The notes beneath the pieces were generated by a model that was not told the DNA's origin, did not search any database, and worked only from the letters and a program-made list of their open reading frames with translations. A program made the position numbers and the translations under genes. This document shows positions 7,434-10,296 of a DNA stretch of 10,296 bases, piece by piece. Numbering within the stretch: position 1 is the stretch's first letter; the number at the start of each line of letters is the position of its first letter. The stretch is taken from NCBI GenBank assembly GCA_937934165.1, contig CALGZX010000113.1, forward strand, positions 1 to 10,296, in the 5' to 3' direction. This DNA is from an uncultured Collinsella sp. Lineage in GTDB: Bacteria > Actinomycetota > Coriobacteriia > Coriobacteriales > Coriobacteriaceae.

Positions 7434-7492
7434 TGTTGCGCAACAAGATTTTCGAATCCCGATTAACCATGGCAGTATCGTCATTCGAATCC
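7434..7492 (+). promoter_or_regulatory. Candidate promoter/operator region of the 7509 gene
   Basis: Three ordered elements lie just upstream of the ribosome binding site (AGAGGAAAGG, 7493-7502, six bases before the ATG). They are a perfect 12-bp palindrome TGTTGCGCAACA (7434-7445), whose left half repeats an upstream AATGTTGC (7416-7423), and two identical TTCGAATCC direct repeats (7451-7459 and 7484-7492) spaced 33 bases apart, about three helical turns. A weak promoter reading is TTGCGC (7437-7442), an 18-base spacer, then GATTAA (7461-7466). No regulator family is identified. Confidence 0.3.
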
Positions 7493-7508
7493 AGAGGAAA
7501 GGATTGCC

Positions 7509-9098
7509 ATGTTTAAGAGCATCCAAAAGAGCGGAAGGATCGCGGCAGTCGCCATCGGCCTGATCGCAGCCTTGTCTCCGCTCGCATCCCCTCCTGCAGC
7601 ATTAGCCGGCGGCAGCGTACCGACGCCTGAACTGGAGAAGTCATATAGCTTTAAGACCAGCAGCGAAAACTCGTATGTCATCAACTATGATTTAGATTCA
7701 GGGTATCAATACCTGTTTGACGGCGATGACGAAAACAACCTGAAAATATCCCTCATCAATTTGGACGACGGCAGCACAACCCCCGTTGACATCCCAAAGA
7801 AAAGCCTCGATTCGACGAGAGTATCGTGGAATGGCCAGCTGTCTTGGATAGAAGGCTCCGACCTGGTCATCTTCTCTCCTGTAAAGCAAAGTCGTTCAGT
7901 CCATTCGCTTGAACCAGGACAATACACTCAGGACTTTGCTCTGATTAGCGAAAACGGAGAAACAGCATGTGTTATACAGCACGATTCCGATGATAACTAT
8001 TCGTACGCACTTTATGATCTTAAGACTGATAACAAGATGCAGGGCTACCCCAAAGAAAGCGATTGGTCGCGGATAATGCTTTCGAAAGATGGAGACTGTT
8101 TTTACGTCGTGACGACCAACGCGGATAAATCCACCGTCACTCTGAAAGTGTTCGACACAAAAACTAGCTCGACCAAATCAAACACTACTCATGTAAATAA
8201 AGTAACAGACAGCATCGAAATAAGCTCAACAACCCCACTCCCGGACTCAGAAGGCTTTATTCTTCAAGGTGAGTCTTTTTTGATTAAAGCCGACCGCGAC
8301 GCCAACCTGAGTACCATATCCGATGATGAGGATCACGCTTTTTCTCTATATGATCACGGGTCATGCGATTACTACCCCGTTTATATTAGCAATAGCTCAA
8401 GTGATCTTTCTGAAGAGGATGACGATGATAACTACCTGGACGAGCAAGATACGAGCCTCGGCGTCATCGATTTGCAAAATGGGAACACTATCAGCTCGAT
8501 TGCCTTCCCCTTTGGCGATGGCTACATCTGCGATATTTCGCATGATGGCGGCGTCTTACTTGGGAATTACTCAAACGATGACAAATCCTCCGCTTGCCTA
8601 GTTGACGCAAAAACTGGGGCCAAGAGCGAGTTTAATTCTCATTGGTGCGACCTTTCGTTCATGAAAGGCGATCGCGAGATCTTGGCAACTTACGACGATG
8701 ATGAAGACCCTGCCACGATCCATGTGAGTATCTATAAGTCGAACATTCCTCATTCGGTACCCGAGGATGTGCTGTACTTTGTCCAGACTCACCTGCCATT
8801 TGTTATTGGCGGTGGCGTGGCGATCGTCCTCATCATCGGTGGCGCGATCGTTATCCTTTGCATCCGCAAGAAGCGCGCAAAGACCGCGAACGGTGTGACA
8901 GCCGCAGTGCCCAAGCCTCAGCGCAAGCAGCGTCGCCGTCAGAAGCGCGCCCAGCAGAACGTCGTTCCGCCCGCAGCGCCTGCGATGCCGACGGCACCAG
9001 CAGCTCCGGCCGAGCCTGCCCGCTTCTGCCGTCACTGCGGAACCCCGCTCGTACCCGAAGCCCAGTTCTGTCCCACATGCGGACAAAAAGTAGACTAG
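7509..9098 (+). CDS. Secreted-domain, single-pass membrane protein with C-terminal zinc ribbon, 529 aa, function unknown
   Basis: I do not recognise a family. From the N-terminus it shows: a Sec signal peptide (residues 1-33, basic start, hydrophobic 11-23, ALA-G cleavage site); an extracytoplasmic domain (about 34-425) rich in Asp, Ser and Tyr, with repeating strand-like units such as ALYDLKTDNK, LGVIDLQNGN and ACLVDAKTG that suggest a beta-propeller; an acidic patch EEDDDDNYLDEQD (302-314); a transmembrane helix (about 428-452); a stop-transfer IRKKRAK; a strongly basic stretch (470-480); a Pro/Ala linker (486-504); and a zinc ribbon with CRHC (507-510) and CPTC (521-524). The topology puts the ribbon in the cytoplasm. 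It may sense or bind something outside and contact a cytoplasmic partner, which is inference. The gene is alone, bracketed by two copies of a hairpin repeat. Ectodomain codons are AT-rich (21 of 60 GC at 8161-8220), unlike the tail (41 of 60 at 8881-8940). Confidence 0.85.
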   Translation: MFKSIQKSGRIAAVAIGLIAALSPLASPPAALAGGSVPTPELEKSYSFKTSSENSYVINYDLDSGYQYLFDGDDENNLKISLINLDDGSTTPVDIPKKSLDSTRVSWNGQLSWIEGSDLVIFSPVKQSRSVHSLEPGQYTQDFALISENGETACVIQHDSDDNYSYALYDLKTDNKMQGYPKESDWSRIMLSKDGDCFYVVTTNADKSTVTLKVFDTKTSSTKSNTTHVNKVTDSIEISSTTPLPDSEGFILQGESFLIKADRDANLSTISDDEDHAFSLYDHGSCDYYPVYISNSSSDLSEEDDDDNYLDEQDTSLGVIDLQNGNTISSIAFPFGDGYICDISHDGGVLLGNYSNDDKSSACLVDAKTGAKSEFNSHWCDLSFMKGDREILATYDDDEDPATIHVSIYKSNIPHSVPEDVLYFVQTHLPFVIGGGVAIVLIIGGAIVILCIRKKRAKTANGVTAAVPKPQRKQRRRQKRAQQNVVPPAAPAMPTAPAAPAEPARFCRHCGTPLVPEAQFCPTCGQKVD

Positions 9099-9118
9099 CG
9101 AACAAAAACCCAATAGCC

Positions 9119-9172
9119 CCAACCACCAAGGCCCCGTTCCGGCACATTCTGGAACGGGGCCTTGGTGGTTGG
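9119..9172. terminator. Perfect 22-bp hairpin downstream of the 7509 gene
   Basis: Bases 9119-9140 pair perfectly with 9151-9172 (CCAACCACCAAGG... against ...CCTTGGTGGTTGG) around a 10-base loop. It begins 20 bases after the stop codon, the position expected for an intrinsic terminator. However, no T-run follows on the plus strand; the bases after it are TGCAGGGGTG. On the minus strand, a run of five T occurs about 10 bases past the stem. It may act as a terminator, as a barrier to leftward readthrough from livF, or as an mRNA-stabilising 3' structure. Confidence 0.5.
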
Positions 9173-9201
9173 TGCAGGGGTGCTAATTTGGGACGGTCAT
9201 C

Positions 9202-9286
9202 GTCGCACGCCCCAATGAAGTTGCGGTGGAATAGGGACTGTTTTGGCCTCTGGAGCCTTCATTTAGTCCCTATTTCACCGCAACTT
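9202..9286. repeat. Hairpin-forming intergenic repeat, copy 2
   Basis: Same orientation and same length as copy 1 (7281-7364). The core arms 9218-9239 and 9265-9286 pair perfectly over 22 bp, with a G-T pair possible just inside (9240/9264). The seven-base variable segment (9258-9264) reads TTCATTT instead of CGTATTC. The repeat sits between the convergent ends of the 7509 gene and livF, directly abutting the livF terminator. No target-site duplication is obvious on either copy. Confidence 0.85.
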
Positions 9287-9325
9287 AAAAAAGGGGCGCT
9301 GACCGGGATAGTCAGCGCCCCTTTT
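9287..9325 (-). terminator. Rho-independent terminator of the livGF operon (probably bidirectional)
   Basis: An 11-bp GC-rich stem (9293-9303 with 9311-9321, GGGGCGCTGAC against GTCAGCGCCCC) encloses a 7-base loop. Read leftward it is followed by six T (complement of A9292-A9287), 11 bases after the livF stop. Read rightward it is followed by TTTTG, so it may also stop transcription from the 7509 side. Confidence 0.9.
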
Positions 9326-9335
9326 GTTGGATTGG

Positions 9336-10049
9336 CTAGCCTCCGAGGTAAGCTTTGCGGACGTTATCGTCGTGTAGGAGCTCTTGGCCCGTGCCGGTCA
9401 TGGTAATCTTGCCGGTCTCGAGCACGTAGCCGCGCGTAGCAATCGAAAGCGCCATCTGCGCGTTCTGCTCAACCAGGAGCACCGTGGTGCCGGCCTTGTG
9501 CAGATCCTCGACAATCTGGAAGATCTGCTCAATCAGAATCGGCGCCAGGCCCATGGAAGGCTCGTCGAGCATGAGCAGCTTGGGGTTGCTCATAAGGGCG
9601 CGGCCCATAACGAGCATCTGCTGCTCGCCGCCCGAAAGGGTGCCGGCGACCTGGCGACGGCGCTCCTTCAGGCGCGGGAACTGCTCGTAGACGCGCTCCA
9701 GGCCCGGAGCAACCGTGGACTTGGGCTGTGTATAGGCGCCCATCTCCAGGTTCTCCTCGACCGTCATCTGCAAAAAGGCGCGACGGCCCTCGGGCACCTG
9801 TGCCAGGCCCTTGCCCACCAGCTTGTCGGCAGGCGTATGAGTAATGTCCTCGCCCATAAACTTGATGGAGCCGGTCTTGGAACGCAGCAGGCCCGAGACG
9901 GTTTTAAGCGTCGTAGACTTACCGGCACCGTTCGCACCGATCAGAGCAACGATCTCACCCTCGTTGACGTTAAAGGAGATGTCCTTGATGGCGTGGATGG
10001 CGCCGTACCAGACGTTGATGTTGTAGACGGAAAGCATCGGCTCTGCCAT
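9336..10049 (-). CDS. livF: Branched-chain amino-acid ABC transporter ATP-binding protein LivF, 237 aa
   Basis: This is one of the two cytoplasmic ATPases powering a high-affinity importer of leucine, isoleucine and valine (or related amino acids). Visible motifs are Walker A GANGAGKST (38-46), Q-loop Gln84 in AQVPEGR, signature LSGGEQQ (138-144), and Walker B LLMLDEPSMGLAP (158-170). At the H-loop position it reads VEQN (193-196), with Gln in place of His, which is normal for LivF and separates it from LivG. The length is typical. The ATG directly follows the livG TAA with no gap, and the ribosome binding site GGGGGAG lies in the last livG codons, indicating tight coupling. The operon ends at the terminator 11 bases downstream. 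Substrate assignment rests on family alone. Confidence 0.94.
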   Translation of the reverse strand: MAEPMLSVYNINVWYGAIHAIKDISFNVNEGEIVALIGANGAGKSTTLKTVSGLLRSKTGSIKFMGEDITHTPADKLVGKGLAQVPEGRRAFLQMTVEENLEMGAYTQPKSTVAPGLERVYEQFPRLKERRRQVAGTLSGGEQQMLVMGRALMSNPKLLMLDEPSMGLAPILIEQIFQIVEDLHKAGTTVLLVEQNAQMALSIATRGYVLETGKITMTGTGQELLHDDNVRKAYLGG

Positions 10050-10296
10050 TTAGTTCTCCCCCTTATCCTGCTTGCCCAGATATGCCTCGATAACGGCGTC
10101 GTTGTTCTGGATTTCCTCGGCCGTGCCCTTGGCGATGACCTTGCCAAAGTTGAGCACGCAGATACCCTCGCAAATATTCATGACGAGCGACATGTCGTGC
10201 TCGATAAGCATGATGGCAATGCCAAAGGTGTCGCGAATCTTGACGATGTTCTCCATGAGTTCCGCGGTCTCGGACGGGTTCATGCCGGCGGCAGGC
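10050..10296 (-). CDS. livG: Branched-chain amino-acid ABC transporter ATP-binding protein LivG, C-terminal 81 residues; N-terminus beyond the right edge
   Basis: The visible segment begins just after Walker B with the LivG-typical PAAGMNPSET (the D-loop region), continues through the H-loop LIEHDM, and ends with VLNFGKVIAKGTAEEIQNNDAVIEAYLG, the standard LivG C-terminal region, followed by a short charged tail. The frame is open to the window edge, so the in-frame Met at 10283 is internal and not a start. Its stop codon abuts the livF ATG. LivG pairs with LivF as the second ATPase under the LivH and LivM permeases, presumably encoded to the right. Confidence 0.93.
   Translation of the reverse strand, partial: PAAGMNPSETAELMENIVKIRDTFGIAIMLIEHDMSLVMNICEGICVLNFGKVIAKGTAEEIQNNDAVIEAYLGKQDKGEN

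Noticed and set aside
7239..7526. N-terminal extension of cutC to 7526
   Set aside because: The extension runs through the hairpin repeat, resembles no CutC N-terminus, and the ATG at 7238 begins exactly at the family start.
7281..9286. The two repeats as a CRISPR array or as ends of an insertion sequence
   Set aside because: There are only two copies 1.9 kb apart, in direct orientation and without spacers, and the gene between them is not a transposase.
8858..9406. 182-codon plus-strand frame spanning the end of the 7509 gene and the downstream repeats
   Set aside because: It overlaps the zinc-ribbon tail in another frame and then reads through hairpins, the repeat and the terminator; its Arg/Ser-rich content is typical of a shadow frame.

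Overview
This window most likely comes from a high-GC Gram-positive gut anaerobe of the class Coriobacteriia, with Collinsella as the best guess. This is inferred from GC-rich codon use, strong purine-rich ribosome binding sites, the recJ-rel gene order and the protein families present. No marker gene in the window settles the taxonomy.

Layout. Positions 1-4506 hold a leftward operon. It has recJ, here a 1095-residue fusion of a RecJ 5'-3' single-strand exonuclease with a RecQ-type SF2 helicase, followed 15 bases later by the N-terminal 383 residues of a bifunctional Rel (p)ppGpp synthetase/hydrolase that runs off the left edge. A leftward promoter with a perfect TATAAT box, a leader hairpin and a possible 21-codon upstream ORF precede recJ. 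Divergently, at 4731-5729, lies a 332-residue bile acid:sodium symporter (SBF/BASS) family membrane transporter. It converges on a tight leftward pair at 5760-7238: cutC, then a DUF4931/GalT-like HIT-superfamily enzyme whose ribosome binding site lies inside the end of cutC.

Positions 7239-7508 are a divergent intergenic region. It contains one copy of an about 84-base hairpin-forming repeat, a second inverted repeat, and several small palindromes and direct repeats that could be operators. The rightward gene at 7509-9098 encodes an unrecognised 529-residue protein. It has a signal peptide, an acidic extracytoplasmic domain, one transmembrane helix, a basic and Pro/Ala-rich cytoplasmic linker and a C-terminal double-CxxC zinc ribbon. 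Its ectodomain is much more AT-rich than its tail. Downstream come a perfect 22-bp hairpin, a second copy of the 84-base repeat in the same orientation, and a strong terminator. The two repeats therefore bracket this gene. Finally, 9336-10296 carries livF and the C-terminal end of livG, the ATPases of a branched-chain amino-acid ABC importer, transcribed leftward into that terminator.

The housekeeping parts (Rel, LivFG) are ordinary. The most interesting elements are the RecJ-RecQ fusion, the paired hairpin repeats, and the repeat-flanked membrane zinc-ribbon protein with its mosaic composition. I found no CRISPR array, tRNA, rRNA, integrase or transposase.
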